From assembly GCA_030634545.1 (NCBI GenBank), contig DAOWAN010000004.1, positions 1 to 44,042 of the forward strand: a stretch of DNA of 44,042 nucleotides, written 5' to 3'. A program made the position numbers and the translations under genes. The first letter of the stretch is position 1; each line of letters begins with the position of its first letter. Shown here piece after piece: positions 1-7,290 of the stretch. The notes under the pieces are model-generated. The model saw nothing but the letters and a program-made list of their open reading frames with translations. It ran no database searches and was not told the origin of the DNA. The stretch comes from Candidatus Nanohalarchaeota archaeon. Its GTDB lineage: Archaea; EX4484-52; B79-G9.

Positions 1-120
1 GATGACGAAATTTTAGAAGTTGCTGAAGGTGAAGTAAAGCCCATCGGCAATGGCGGAATGATATTGTCATCAAAGAAATATGTCGGAAAAAAAGTGTATG
101 TTCTGATTAGGAAGGAATAG
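1..120 (+). CDS. C-terminal end of a DUF2080-like transposon-associated small protein (partial)
   Basis: An open frame runs from the window edge to a TAG at 118-120 and encodes the last 39 residues of a protein. The end contains KPIGNGGMILSSKKYVGKKV, which resembles the short DUF2080 / 'putative transposon-encoded protein' family, whose core is a K-P-x-G-N-G/S stretch followed by a W/Y-x-G-K-K-V segment. Such proteins are often found beside TnpB-type insertion elements in archaea, but no transposase is visible here and the upstream part lies outside the window. The family assignment rests only on this short motif. It could also be another small AbrB-like DNA-binding protein. Confidence 0.5.
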   Translation, partial: DDEILEVAEGEVKPIGNGGMILSSKKYVGKKVYVLIRKE

Positions 121-228
121 AGTGATTTATGCGACACAGCACCTTATGCTCATATGTTGTACATGCAGGTGAATAGATGAGCTCTGCCTGATTTAGGTAA
201 AATCAAGACATTAGAAATTGTAATCGCT

Positions 229-270
229 GATATGCAGATAGGGCAGATAAACTGCCCCAGAATGCATATC
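229..270. repeat. Nested inverted repeat after the DUF2080-like gene
   Basis: GATATGCA (229-236) pairs with TGCATATC (263-270). Inside it GGGCAG (241-246) pairs with CTGCCC (252-257) around a 5-nt loop. The whole forms a two-part hairpin with a 4/5-nt internal loop. It lies 109 nt after the stop of the DUF2080-like gene and is not followed by a T-run. It could be a structured 3' end, a transposon end or an operator. The rest of the 340-nt gap (121-463) holds no supportable gene. Confidence 0.5.
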
Positions 271-362
271 ATTCTCTTTGGGAAGAGAGGAGGGGTTGTA
301 AACATTCAAAAGTAATACATATTACCTTTTCATGGTAACAGAGGTATATACTGTCCAAAAAC

Positions 363-370
363 TTTATATA
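363..370 (+). promoter_or_regulatory. TATA box for the glutamate dehydrogenase gene
   Basis: TTTATATA stands about 100 nt before the ATG at 464. Transcription would begin near 393-396 and give a leader of about 70 nt that contains the GGTGAT SD at 453-458. A second TATA-like stretch (GGTATATA) lies near 343-350. Confidence 0.5.
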
Positions 371-463
371 TGTTTCGGTCTTTGATAATCGTTCCCGTAA
401 AGTTAATAATGATTCCTGTTCAATTTGCGGTGTAATATAAATAAGTCTGAGTGGTGATTGATT

Positions 464-1573
464 ATGGTTGAATGTGATGAATGGGGACCTGAAAAGATTG
501 TGAAGGTCTATGATGCAAAGACGGGTATGATGGGGTTTAGTGTGATTGATAATACTGCTCTTGGACCGGCAAAGGGCGGAATCAGGCTTGAGTCTGATGT
601 CACGATTGAAGAAGTTGCGCGCCTTGCACGTGCGATGACATGGAAATGCGCGCTTGCAGATCTTCCTTTCGGAGGAGGGAAGTCTGGCATTATTGCTGAT
701 CCTAAGGCGGTGAATAAGCATAAAGTTGTTGCTGCATTTTCAAGGGCGCTTAAGCAGGAGATTCCTGAGCAGTATATTGCTGCGCCTGATATGAACATGG
801 GTGAAGATGAGATGAAAATATTTGCAGAGGCAAATGGTTCTATGGATGCATGTACAGGCAAACCTATTGATATGGGTGGGCTTCCTCATGAACTTGGCTC
901 TACAGGGTTTGGTGTTTTTCATTCGATTCTTGTTGCTCTTCGTTATCTGAATATAAATGCCGTTGGTGTGACTGTCGCAATCGAGGGTTTCGGAAATGTC
1001 GGGCAGTTCACAGCAAAGTTTCTTTCAGAGAAGGGTGTAAAGATTGTCGCTGTGTCTGATTCTAAGGGCGGGATATATAATCCTTCCGGACTTGACGTGC
1101 CTAAACTGATCAATATCAAAAACGAGGTTGGTAGAGTAGGTAATTATGAAGATGCACAGAAAATAGAGCAGTCTGAGTTGTTTGAGCTTGATGTTGATGT
1201 GCTTGTGCCTGGTGCGAGACCGGATGTCATAACTGATAAGAATGTGAATAAGATTAAAGCTAAAATCGTTGCTGAGGCTGCAAATATTCCTATGACGAAG
1301 GATACTGAGAAAGTGCTTCATGATAGAGGTGTTATTGTCATTCCTGATTTTGTGTGCAATGCAGGTGGTGTTATATCATCTTATGTTGAGCATATCGGCG
1401 GCACTAATGAAGAGGCGTTTAAGATGATTGAGAAAAAAATCACTGCAAATGCTAAAATCATGTTTGATACTGCCAAAAAGAAAGGAATCATGCCTCGTGA
1501 TGCAGGTCTTGATATTGCGCATGAAAGGGTAAGGAAAGCGAGGGATGTACGATATGAGGAGATTAAGGACTAG
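464..1573 (+). CDS. gdhA: Glutamate dehydrogenase (Glu/Leu/Phe/Val dehydrogenase family)
   Basis: Cytosolic enzyme that interconverts glutamate and 2-oxoglutarate plus ammonia with NAD(P). The protein has 369 residues. The substrate-binding core contains KGGIR (about residues 37-41), the lysine motif GGGKSG (about 70-75) and the catalytic aspartate in PDMNM (about D109). The nucleotide-binding domain has the Rossmann signature GFGNVG, and NAGGVISSYVE is the typical C-terminal motif. The ORF track starts at TTG 458, but ATG 464 is better because GGTGAT (453-458) sits 5 nt before it. It is about 50 residues shorter than many archaeal GDHs at the N-terminus, although the catalytic parts are complete. 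Its TAG stop (1571-1573) overlaps the TAG of the convergent MBL gene. The exact substrate among Glu, Leu, Phe and Val cannot be read from sequence, but glutamate is the most likely. Confidence 0.9.
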   Translation: MVECDEWGPEKIVKVYDAKTGMMGFSVIDNTALGPAKGGIRLESDVTIEEVARLARAMTWKCALADLPFGGGKSGIIADPKAVNKHKVVAAFSRALKQEIPEQYIAAPDMNMGEDEMKIFAEANGSMDACTGKPIDMGGLPHELGSTGFGVFHSILVALRYLNINAVGVTVAIEGFGNVGQFTAKFLSEKGVKIVAVSDSKGGIYNPSGLDVPKLINIKNEVGRVGNYEDAQKIEQSELFELDVDVLVPGARPDVITDKNVNKIKAKIVAEAANIPMTKDTEKVLHDRGVIVIPDFVCNAGGVISSYVEHIGGTNEEAFKMIEKKITANAKIMFDTAKKKGIMPRDAGLDIAHERVRKARDVRYEEIKD

Positions 1574-2388
1574 CTTATCTTTTTGGTCCATGCTTTGAGA
1601 TTGCCTGCTTTGGATCCTAGTTTGATGATCTGGTTGTCTCTTGCTGCAACTGTCCTGACTCCTGTAGAGTCCTGTATGTCTTCTGCGACTTTCCATGGAC
1701 CGTGTTTTATTATGCCCATGCCGAAGTGCTGGATGATGGCAAGTTCGGGGTTGATGTCTTTTATGAATTTTTTTGCATCTTCTACATCCATGTGTTTTTG
1801 TGGATAGCTGTCTGCTTTTGAGTTGTCCCATTTCAGGTAGAGGCAGTTTAGGATTATTATGTCTGATGATGTGTGCTTTTTTGCTATTTTTTTTGAATAG
1901 TTGGTGTCTGACAGGTAGGAGATGGTGTTTTCTGCGTGGAATATGAATCCTATCCCTGTCTTATCTGTGTGCTCTGTAGGGGTGGTTGTGACTTTTAGTT
2001 TGCCTATGTTGAACTGCTCATCTGGTTTGAGGACTATTCTTTTGTCTATGGAGTTCTGATGATAGGTGCTGACTGGCTTGTCCGGGCTGTCCAGTGCTGA
2101 TACTGAGCCGGCAAGTATGCCTCTTTTCTCTCTCAGACCGGATGTCATTGCTTCTATCAGTGCGCCGGCGTCGTTTGAGTGGTCTATGTGGCAGTGGGAG
2201 ATGAGTATTGCGTCCAGTTTATTTATGGGTATTTTTCGTGCGTTGGATTTTACTAGTGCGCCGGGACCAGGATCCAGGTATATTTTTGAGCCCATTAGTT
2301 CTGCATAGATTCCTGCTGTTGCACGAAGCTGTGTAATCATATTGATTCTTCCGCCGCCTGTACCTAGAAAATGGATTTTTGAGGTCAC
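1570..2388 (-). CDS. MBL-fold metallohydrolase (RNase Z/PhnP-like)
   Basis: 272-residue metallo-beta-lactamase-fold hydrolase, probably cytosolic. The dinuclear metal site is visible as SHCHIDHSND (HxHxDH signature), a histidine in PTEHTD, an aspartate in YLSDTNY and a histidine in QHFGMG. The N-terminal IHFLGTGGG is the usual first strand of this fold in RNase Z and PhnP-type enzymes. The frame starts at GTG 2388. There is no SD, but a TATA element centred at 2414 lies about 26 nt upstream, so initiation looks leaderless. The same TATA element faces the divergent gene at 2441. The substrate is unknown; a cyclic phosphodiester or a tRNA-like substrate is possible by family. Confidence 0.8.
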   Translation of the reverse strand: MTSKIHFLGTGGGRINMITQLRATAGIYAELMGSKIYLDPGPGALVKSNARKIPINKLDAILISHCHIDHSNDAGALIEAMTSGLREKRGILAGSVSALDSPDKPVSTYHQNSIDKRIVLKPDEQFNIGKLKVTTTPTEHTDKTGIGFIFHAENTISYLSDTNYSKKIAKKHTSSDIIILNCLYLKWDNSKADSYPQKHMDVEDAKKFIKDINPELAIIQHFGMGIIKHGPWKVAEDIQDSTGVRTVAARDNQIIKLGSKAGNLKAWTKKIS

Positions 2389-2408
2389 ATTTATAATGGG
2401 TGGGTGGA

Positions 2409-2418
2409 TATTTATATG
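2409..2418. promoter_or_regulatory. Shared TATA element of a divergent leaderless promoter
   Basis: ATATTTATAT is nearly palindromic and is the only good TATA element between the GTG at 2388 (minus) and the ATG at 2441 (plus). Its centre is about 26 nt from each start codon, the usual TATA-to-start distance for leaderless archaeal transcripts in both directions. Confidence 0.6.
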
Positions 2419-2440
2419 TTTTTTAGGTTAATATTGTGTT

Positions 2441-2674
2441 ATGGATGATGCTGAAGTTATTGAGGCGGGCGATGAGGCTATTGCTTGCGAGATTAAGAAG
2501 AGGATGAAAATGATAGATGTGAAGCTAAAGGAGATTCGGGAGATACGATCGGAGATTAGGGAGCTCAATAAGAAGAAAGTTCGCAAAAGACCTATAACTA
2601 TTCGCGTGCCTGCGGATAAAAGAGATGAAATTAAGAAGAGGATTGAAGAGATTATTGGGGAGTATGAAGGATAG
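2441..2674 (+). CDS. Small charged coiled-coil protein (hypothetical)
   Basis: 77-residue protein of unknown function. Residues about 18-45 are rich in K, R, E and I with heptad-like spacing (EIKKRMKMIDVKLKEIREI) and should form an amphipathic helix or coiled coil. The C-terminal half has PITIRVPADKRDEIKKR, which resembles a strand followed by a helix. The start is supported by a TATA element about 26 nt upstream and no SD, so the mRNA is probably leaderless. The coding strand is strikingly purine-rich. The gene converges with the DEAD-box gene across a hairpin. A ribbon-helix-helix-type DNA-binding role is possible but unproven. Confidence 0.65.
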   Translation: MDDAEVIEAGDEAIACEIKKRMKMIDVKLKEIREIRSEIRELNKKKVRKRPITIRVPADKRDEIKKRIEEIIGEYEG

Positions 2675-2697
2675 GGGTCTTGTAGTTTGCCTATCCT
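2668..2697. terminator. Inverted repeat between convergent genes
   Basis: AGGATAGG (2668-2675) pairs with CCTATCCT (2690-2697) across a 14-nt loop. It starts inside the stop region of the small coiled-coil gene and lies 14 bp from the DEAD-box stop. It could end transcription from both sides, although no T-run follows. Confidence 0.4.
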
Positions 2698-2710
2698 CCA
2701 AGTATTGTAA

Positions 2711-4069
2711 TCAGTTCTGCGTTCCACTGCTGGAATGTCTGTTATTGTTCCTGCTATTTCTGGTGGGTTTACTGAAACGTCTGGAACTACTTGAGTTTCT
2801 GGAACTACCTGAACGTCCTGAGTCCCTGGAGTTTTCAGAAGTCCTGGTACCTCTATTTCCGCCGGAACCTCTAAAATTTCTTGGACCTCTGGAGCCACTG
2901 GAATGTCCTGAGCTGCGACCCCCTCTACCTGGAGAATCCATACGCACAATCTTCACTTTCTCAACACGAGGCATTTCTTCTTTGTCAACTTTCAGTGAAC
3001 GGTCACGCATAACTTTGGTAAAGTTATCATAATCTCTTTCAGAAAGAATGCTTATTGCCTTGCCTTCCTCACCTGCTCTTGCAGTTCTTCCAATCCTGTG
3101 GATGTAGGTCTTGCTTTCCCGGGGGATATCATAATTATATACATGTGAAACACCCTTGATATCAAGTCCTCTTGCAGCGACGTCTGTACATACTAAAACA
3201 TATACTCGTTTCTGCGCATTAAACTGCTTCATGACGCGTGTCCTTTTATCCTGTGAAAATCCGCCATGTATGGCAAGAGAATCAATCCCGTTGTTCTTAA
3301 GATTGCCTGCAACAAAATCTGTATTCCTCTGCGAATTGCAAAAAACCATAACCATCGCGGCACTTTCCTCTTTCAGCAGATGCACAAGCAAAGAGAATTT
3401 CAGGCTGTCTGGAACATCATAATATACCTGCTCAAGCTTGCTGGAATCAATGTAAGACTCCACAGATACTTCTACTGGATCAATCATATATTTATGAGTG
3501 ATACGAGATATATCACCGGATATTGTAGCTGAAAATAAAAGTGTCTGCCTCTTTTGCGGGCACTCTTTTGTTATTTTCTCAACATCTCTTACAAATCCCA
3601 TATCAAGCATCCTGTCAGCTTCATCAAATACAAGAATATTTACACGCGTCAGGTTGATACTTCCTCTTGAGATGTGGTCAAGAATTCTTCCGGGAGTGCC
3701 TACCACAACATCTGCGGTTTTTAGTTCCCTGAACTGGGGACCTATTGCCACACCACCATAAACCGGGACAACTTTCAGGGGCTTATATCTTGAAAAACCT
3801 CTTAAAGATTCTGCAACCTGCTCTGCAAGTTCGCGTGTCGGTGTCAGCACCAATGCCTGGATACCTCTGCCCTTTACTGAATTCTGAATTATACCGGAGC
3901 CGAACACTAAAGTCTTTCCGGATCCTGTTGCAGAGCCGGCAACAACATCTCTTCCTTCAAGAACCAGGGGAATTGCATTCTCCTGTATCTCACTTGGTTC
4001 AGTGAACCTCTGCTCATCAATTGATTTTAATATAGGTTCAATAAGACCTAACTTTTTAAAATTTTCCAT
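2711..4069 (-). CDS. DEAD-box RNA helicase with RG/S-rich C-terminal tail
   Basis: 452-residue ATP-dependent RNA helicase, likely acting in RNA remodelling, ribosome assembly or cold adaptation. Motifs in order: Q motif region (FTEPSEIQ), Walker A GSATGSGKT (residues 45-53), PTRELAEQV, DEAD in VFDEADRM, SAT in LLFSATIS, and HRIGRTARAG. After about residue 375 the protein becomes a low-complexity tail of R, G, S and N with RGG-like pieces, typical of RNA-binding tails in cold-shock DEAD-box proteins. The ATG at 4069 has a weak TATA-like CTTAAA about 25 nt upstream and no strong SD. The repetitive tail produces long spurious ORFs in other frames (2428-2949 minus, 2625-3032 plus). Confidence 0.9.
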   Translation of the reverse strand: MENFKKLGLIEPILKSIDEQRFTEPSEIQENAIPLVLEGRDVVAGSATGSGKTLVFGSGIIQNSVKGRGIQALVLTPTRELAEQVAESLRGFSRYKPLKVVPVYGGVAIGPQFRELKTADVVVGTPGRILDHISRGSINLTRVNILVFDEADRMLDMGFVRDVEKITKECPQKRQTLLFSATISGDISRITHKYMIDPVEVSVESYIDSSKLEQVYYDVPDSLKFSLLVHLLKEESAAMVMVFCNSQRNTDFVAGNLKNNGIDSLAIHGGFSQDKRTRVMKQFNAQKRVYVLVCTDVAARGLDIKGVSHVYNYDIPRESKTYIHRIGRTARAGEEGKAISILSERDYDNFTKVMRDRSLKVDKEEMPRVEKVKIVRMDSPGRGGRSSGHSSGSRGPRNFRGSGGNRGTRTSENSRDSGRSGSSRNSSSSRRFSKPTRNSRNNNRHSSSGTQN

Positions 4070-4396
4070 AATCTATCACGATTCCATATGTTTAAGTAGA
4101 AACAGTCTGACACATTGTGAACCGCATAGCACCGAGCCATACAGTTGCAATCAAAATATGATTTTATTAGTTTTATAATGATACTTATAAACAATTTAGT
4201 AAATTTTACTCAACGATTCATTTTTGGATGATCGAGAACAAATACCTAAACAACTGTTTCCCTTTATTTCAGATATATTATGGAACAATAACTTTATAAA
4301 TAGAATACAAACAGATTATGAGCGAAATTTCTGTGAAAAGTGCCTTTTGTTGCTGAAAATGGGGGTTTTATGTGCTATGACTATGAAGTTGATGCC
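4070..4396. other. Intergenic region, AT-rich, no supported gene
   Basis: These 327 nt separate the DEAD-box promoter from the 3' end of the endonuclease-like gene. TTTATAAA at 4293-4300 is a good plus-strand TATA element. The first ATG downstream (4319) opens only 12 codons, and a further short frame near 4359 has 13. I see no known RNA family or long inverted repeat. A small untranslated RNA reading toward 4397 is possible but unsupported. Confidence 0.4.
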
Positions 4397-5030
4397 TTAA
4401 ATATGAATAAATCTGTGAATGTCGTTCAAAAAATAATTGAATTTATAATGAGGTACAATCAGGCACTCTGACTCAAAACAGATATCATCATCAAGCAATG
4501 TTACAAGTACGGGCACGCATGCCTTGCCTATAATCTTCTCAAACTCTATGCATCTCAAGACATGCTTTGCTGCCTCTTTTTTGAGTGAAGAAACACGATA
4601 CCTCCCACTTCGATATAACTTGCAGTCAATACACAAACAGAAACAGTTCCAATAGCCGACGACATCTATCTCGAATTTTCTCTTATCATTAAAGAAAACT
4701 TTCCTGAAGTCAGCATCAACACCAAAAGACAGGACTATTTTGAGGATATGATCCTCAAAGTCCTGCCATCTGTTATTGAATTTCAAATCAACATCCCTGC
4801 CTCTGGAAAAATTCGCGATTAAACCTTTCCTGTCTATGTGCACCAAATGCATGCGGGAACATGTCAGAAAGCTCTCGCACTCTCTTTCTTGCTTTCTCCC
4901 TTGCATGATGCCACTTCTTTTCCTCATCAAAGCTTTTTTTCCTAAACTCTTCAACAAAAATTCCCTTTGTAGATAATCCTTCTTTTCTCAAATTCTGCCT
5001 TAAAAGACACATCTCTGATTCCATATCCAT
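4397..5030 (-). pseudogene. Restriction-endonuclease-like (PD-(D/E)XK) protein, frameshifted
   Basis: Two minus-strand ORFs belong to one gene. The 5' frame starts at ATG 5030 behind a strong SD (GGGGTGAT, 4 nt spacing) but ends at 4788. The 3' frame carries the recognisable domain: FEDHILKIVL, KRKFEIDVVG and CIDCKLYRSGRY, which fit the E...D...D-x-K pattern of the restriction-endonuclease-like fold. Removing one T from the T5 run at 4807-4811 joins the frames and gives a 210-residue protein. The ATG of the 3' ORF (4957) has no SD and its first residues look non-coding. This may be a true frameshift mutation, a homopolymer sequencing error or a +1 recoding site. A nucleic-acid cleavage or repair role is inferred from the fold only. 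Confidence 0.65.
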
Positions 5031-5060
5031 CTAAATCACCCCTATTTTATACCCTGATCA

Positions 5061-5201
5061 TCATGCAAAAACAAAGCTTGAAAGAAGCATCTGTCCGCTA
5101 TATCCTGATTTCTTCTGTCCTGCATAAGGATATTTCCTTGACAGCTGTGCAATCCTTAACATCATTTTCTGCCTCATCATATATCTTCTGTTTGGTATCA
5201 T
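5061..5201 (-). CDS. Small basic protein, 46 aa (hypothetical)
   Basis: Not in the ORF track. ATG at 5201 follows a clear SD (AGGTGAT, 3 nt spacing), and a TATA element (GGATATATATA region, about 5245-5256) lies upstream to give a leader of about 25 nt. The protein begins MIPNRRYMMRQKMM and is rich in R, K, M and Y, so it is strongly basic and may bind nucleic acid. It ends in TGA at 5061-5063, 30 nt before the start of the endonuclease-like gene, so the two are probably cotranscribed. No family is recognised. Confidence 0.5.
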   Translation of the reverse strand: MIPNRRYMMRQKMMLRIAQLSRKYPYAGQKKSGYSGQMLLSSFVFA

Positions 5202-5356
5202 GTAATCACCTATCATGATTCTTAATACACATCAATTCCTCTGGCGGATATATATACCCTTCCAGTAGGTACTTTGCCGATAGAAATACCAATATCAAAA
5301 AAACATAGACAGTAACCGCACAGAGATATTAAGGTAAATACCGAAAGAAACAGCAA

Positions 5357-5460
5357 CTATAGTAAAAGTCATAACTATTTGGACGATATGACTTTTCCAT
5401 ATAGTTAAGGTCTATTGGTTTTTGGTTCAATTTGTCCATATAGTAACGACCTGAACTATA
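5357..5460. promoter_or_regulatory. Cluster of ACTATATGGA-type sites upstream of the winged-helix gene
   Basis: The 400-nt gap 5202-5604 has no gene but holds repeated short sites: ACTATAGT (5357-5364), ACTATTTGGAC (5374-5384), TCCATATAGT (5396-5405), TCCATATAGT (5435-5444) and ACTATA near 5455. The second and third form a 9-of-10 inverted repeat with a 12-nt gap. Repeated, partly palindromic sites before an ArsR-like regulator suggest operators, possibly for autoregulation. Confidence 0.45.
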
Positions 5461-5604
5461 TTTTTAAAGTTAAAAGTGAAAATATCATCATGCCCATGAG
5501 ATTCGTCACATGTTTTACACCGGTGATAATTTTTATTTTTGAAATGCATAACATTCCGCTAATCTATTAATCGGCGGTTGTTGACATCTTTCCAAGCTGA
5601 TACA

Positions 5605-6171
5605 ATGGATGAAAAAATTACACTTGACAGGAAGACATTCAAAGCACTTGCACAGGACACACGAATTGCAATACTAAAAGAGCTTGGAAAAAGGAGAAAA
5701 ACACAGACAGAACTTGCAAAACAGCTAAACCTGTCAAATTCTACTATAAAAGAACATCTGGACAATCTTGAGGATGTATTTCTTGTCAAACAAATAGATG
5801 AAGGCTACAAATGGAAATATTACGAACTGACAAAAAAAGGTAAGAATATAATATGCCCTCATGAGACTAAAATATGGATCTCGCTCATAATGGCTATACT
5901 GGCACTTACCATAGCTACGAATAACCTTATCTCCAAACTGACTCCTTCTGTTATGGAGATGCCTCAGATGGAATCAACAACAAAGAATGTAGGAAGAAAT
6001 ATAATTGAGGATGCAGAAGAGACTTTTGCAGGTGCGCCGCCGCTATCAGAAACACTAACTTCTGCTACACATTCTGCTGTCCCTTACACTGAACTTGCAA
6101 TAATCATTGTTCTTGCTGTGGTTCTTGGCATACTTATCGGATGGCTCATAAAGTCAAGAAAATCCTCCTGA
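5605..6171 (+). CDS. Membrane-anchored ArsR-type winged-helix regulator
   Basis: The N-terminal part (residues about 5-80 from ATG 5605) is a winged helix-turn-helix of ArsR/MarR type: FKALAQDTRIAILKELG, then the recognition region KQLNLSNSTIKEHLDNLE and a wing ending in YYELTKKGK. A hydrophobic stretch follows (ISLIMAILALTIATNNLI), then an external or loop region of about 60 residues, and a second hydrophobic segment (LAIIIVLAVVLGILIGWLI) with a basic end. The protein is therefore probably a two-TM membrane-bound transcription factor, a type common in archaea. The track begins at TTG 5578, but ATG 5605 matches the usual start of the domain. No clear SD is seen. The ligand and targets are unknown; the repeated sites upstream are candidate operators. 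Confidence 0.75.
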   Translation: MDEKITLDRKTFKALAQDTRIAILKELGKRRKTQTELAKQLNLSNSTIKEHLDNLEDVFLVKQIDEGYKWKYYELTKKGKNIICPHETKIWISLIMAILALTIATNNLISKLTPSVMEMPQMESTTKNVGRNIIEDAEETFAGAPPLSETLTSATHSAVPYTELAIIIVLAVVLGILIGWLIKSRKSS

Positions 6172-6190
6172 AAATAATCTGCGCAAAACA

Positions 6191-6198
6191 TATAAATA
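6191..6198 (+). promoter_or_regulatory. TATA box for the MoxR gene
   Basis: TATAAATA lies about 60 nt before the MoxR coding start. Transcription would begin near 6218-6222, leaving a leader of about 35 nt with the SD-like AGGTGGT at 6242-6248. Confidence 0.5.
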
Positions 6199-6254
6199 AT
6201 CAACTTCAATAAAAGTAAGTCTCAACTTCTCAAAACAAATCAGGTGGTAATATC

Positions 6255-7241
6255 ATAGACAAACAGATAAAAGAACTAAATGAAAAAGCACAGATTTACT
6301 CAAAAGATCTTGAAAGTATACTAGCAGAGGTCCAAAAAGTAGTAGTAGGACAAAAATATCCACTGGAACGCCTGCTAATCTCATTAATCGCAGATGGTCA
6401 TATACTTCTTGAGGGTCTTCCAGGTCTTGCAAAAACACTTATGATAAAGACCCTTTCTGACTGTGTAGACTCTGATTTCAAACGCATCCAGTTCACACCT
6501 GACCTGCTACCGGCGGATATTACAGGTACAAAAATATATAACCAGAACACAGCTAAATTCACAACAAAAAGAGGACCTATATTCGCAAACTTTATACTTG
6601 CAGATGAGATCAACCGTGCGCCTCCAAAGGTCCAGTCTGCTCTCTTAGAGGCGATGCAGGAGCGTCAGGTCACAATTTCAGGCGAGACTTATGCGCTCCC
6701 GAAGCCATTTCTTGTCATGGCAACGCAAAACCCACTTGAAACAGAAGGCACATATACGCTTCCCGAAGCTCAGATTGATCGTTTCATGATTAAAGTCAAT
6801 GTACAATACCCTACGAAGAGTGAAGAAAAAAATATAATCAAACGCATGACTACATCAGAAATGCCTACAGTGAACAAGATAATTGACCCTATGAAAATAA
6901 TGGAAATCCAGAAGTTCAGCCGCACTATATACATAGACGATAAAATTGAAGATTACATAACAGATATAGTTCATGCAACCCGCACACCAAATGAGTTTGG
7001 TCTCGACATAGAGCAATATATAGAATACGGCGCGTCACCACGTGCATCTATCTGGCTCGCACTTGCAGGCAAAGCCCATGCTCTTATAAACCGCCGTGGA
7101 TATGTGACTCCTGAAGATATTAAAGCTATTGCACCGGATGTCCTTGGGCACAGAGTAATAATGACCTATGAAGCACTTGCAGAAGACATAAAAACAGATA
7201 CAATAATTGATCAAATCCTGAAAACCGTAAAAATCCCTTAA
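6255..7241 (+). CDS. MoxR family AAA+ ATPase with non-canonical start
   Basis: AAA+ chaperone-like ATPase of the MoxR family, which helps assemble or activate other proteins, often together with VWA or DUF58 partners (not seen here). It has Walker A EGLPGLAKT, Walker B LADEINRAPPKVQSALLEAM, sensor ATQNP and the C-terminal lid with GASPRAS. The track starts at ATG 6441, but that removes Walker A. The frame is open back to a TAA at 6216 and contains no ATG, GTG or TTG before 6441. An SD-like AGGTGGT (6242-6248) is followed by ATC (6252) and ATA (6255), so one of these is the likely start; ATA would be one transition from ATG. From 6255 the protein has 328 residues, the usual family length. An error or a mutation of the start codon is the alternative. 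Confidence 0.8.
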   Translation: MDKQIKELNEKAQIYSKDLESILAEVQKVVVGQKYPLERLLISLIADGHILLEGLPGLAKTLMIKTLSDCVDSDFKRIQFTPDLLPADITGTKIYNQNTAKFTTKRGPIFANFILADEINRAPPKVQSALLEAMQERQVTISGETYALPKPFLVMATQNPLETEGTYTLPEAQIDRFMIKVNVQYPTKSEEKNIIKRMTTSEMPTVNKIIDPMKIMEIQKFSRTIYIDDKIEDYITDIVHATRTPNEFGLDIEQYIEYGASPRASIWLALAGKAHALINRRGYVTPEDIKAIAPDVLGHRVIMTYEALAEDIKTDTIIDQILKTVKIP

Positions 7242-7290
7242 GATGCGCAACAGTAAATTTTAAAAGGCTTATGGTTCTATATACCTGTAT

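Noticed and set aside
458-463. TTG 458 as start of glutamate dehydrogenase
   Set aside because: The TTG overlaps the end of the GGTGAT SD, which is correctly spaced for ATG 464.
2428-3032. Long ORFs in other frames over the helicase tail (2428-2949 minus, 2625-3032 plus)
   Set aside because: They come from the low-complexity RG/S-rich coding sequence of the DEAD-box tail and have no start signals.
4788-4957. ATG at 4957 as true start of the endonuclease-like protein
   Set aside because: There is no SD, and the first residues overlap a better frame that has a strong SD at 5030.
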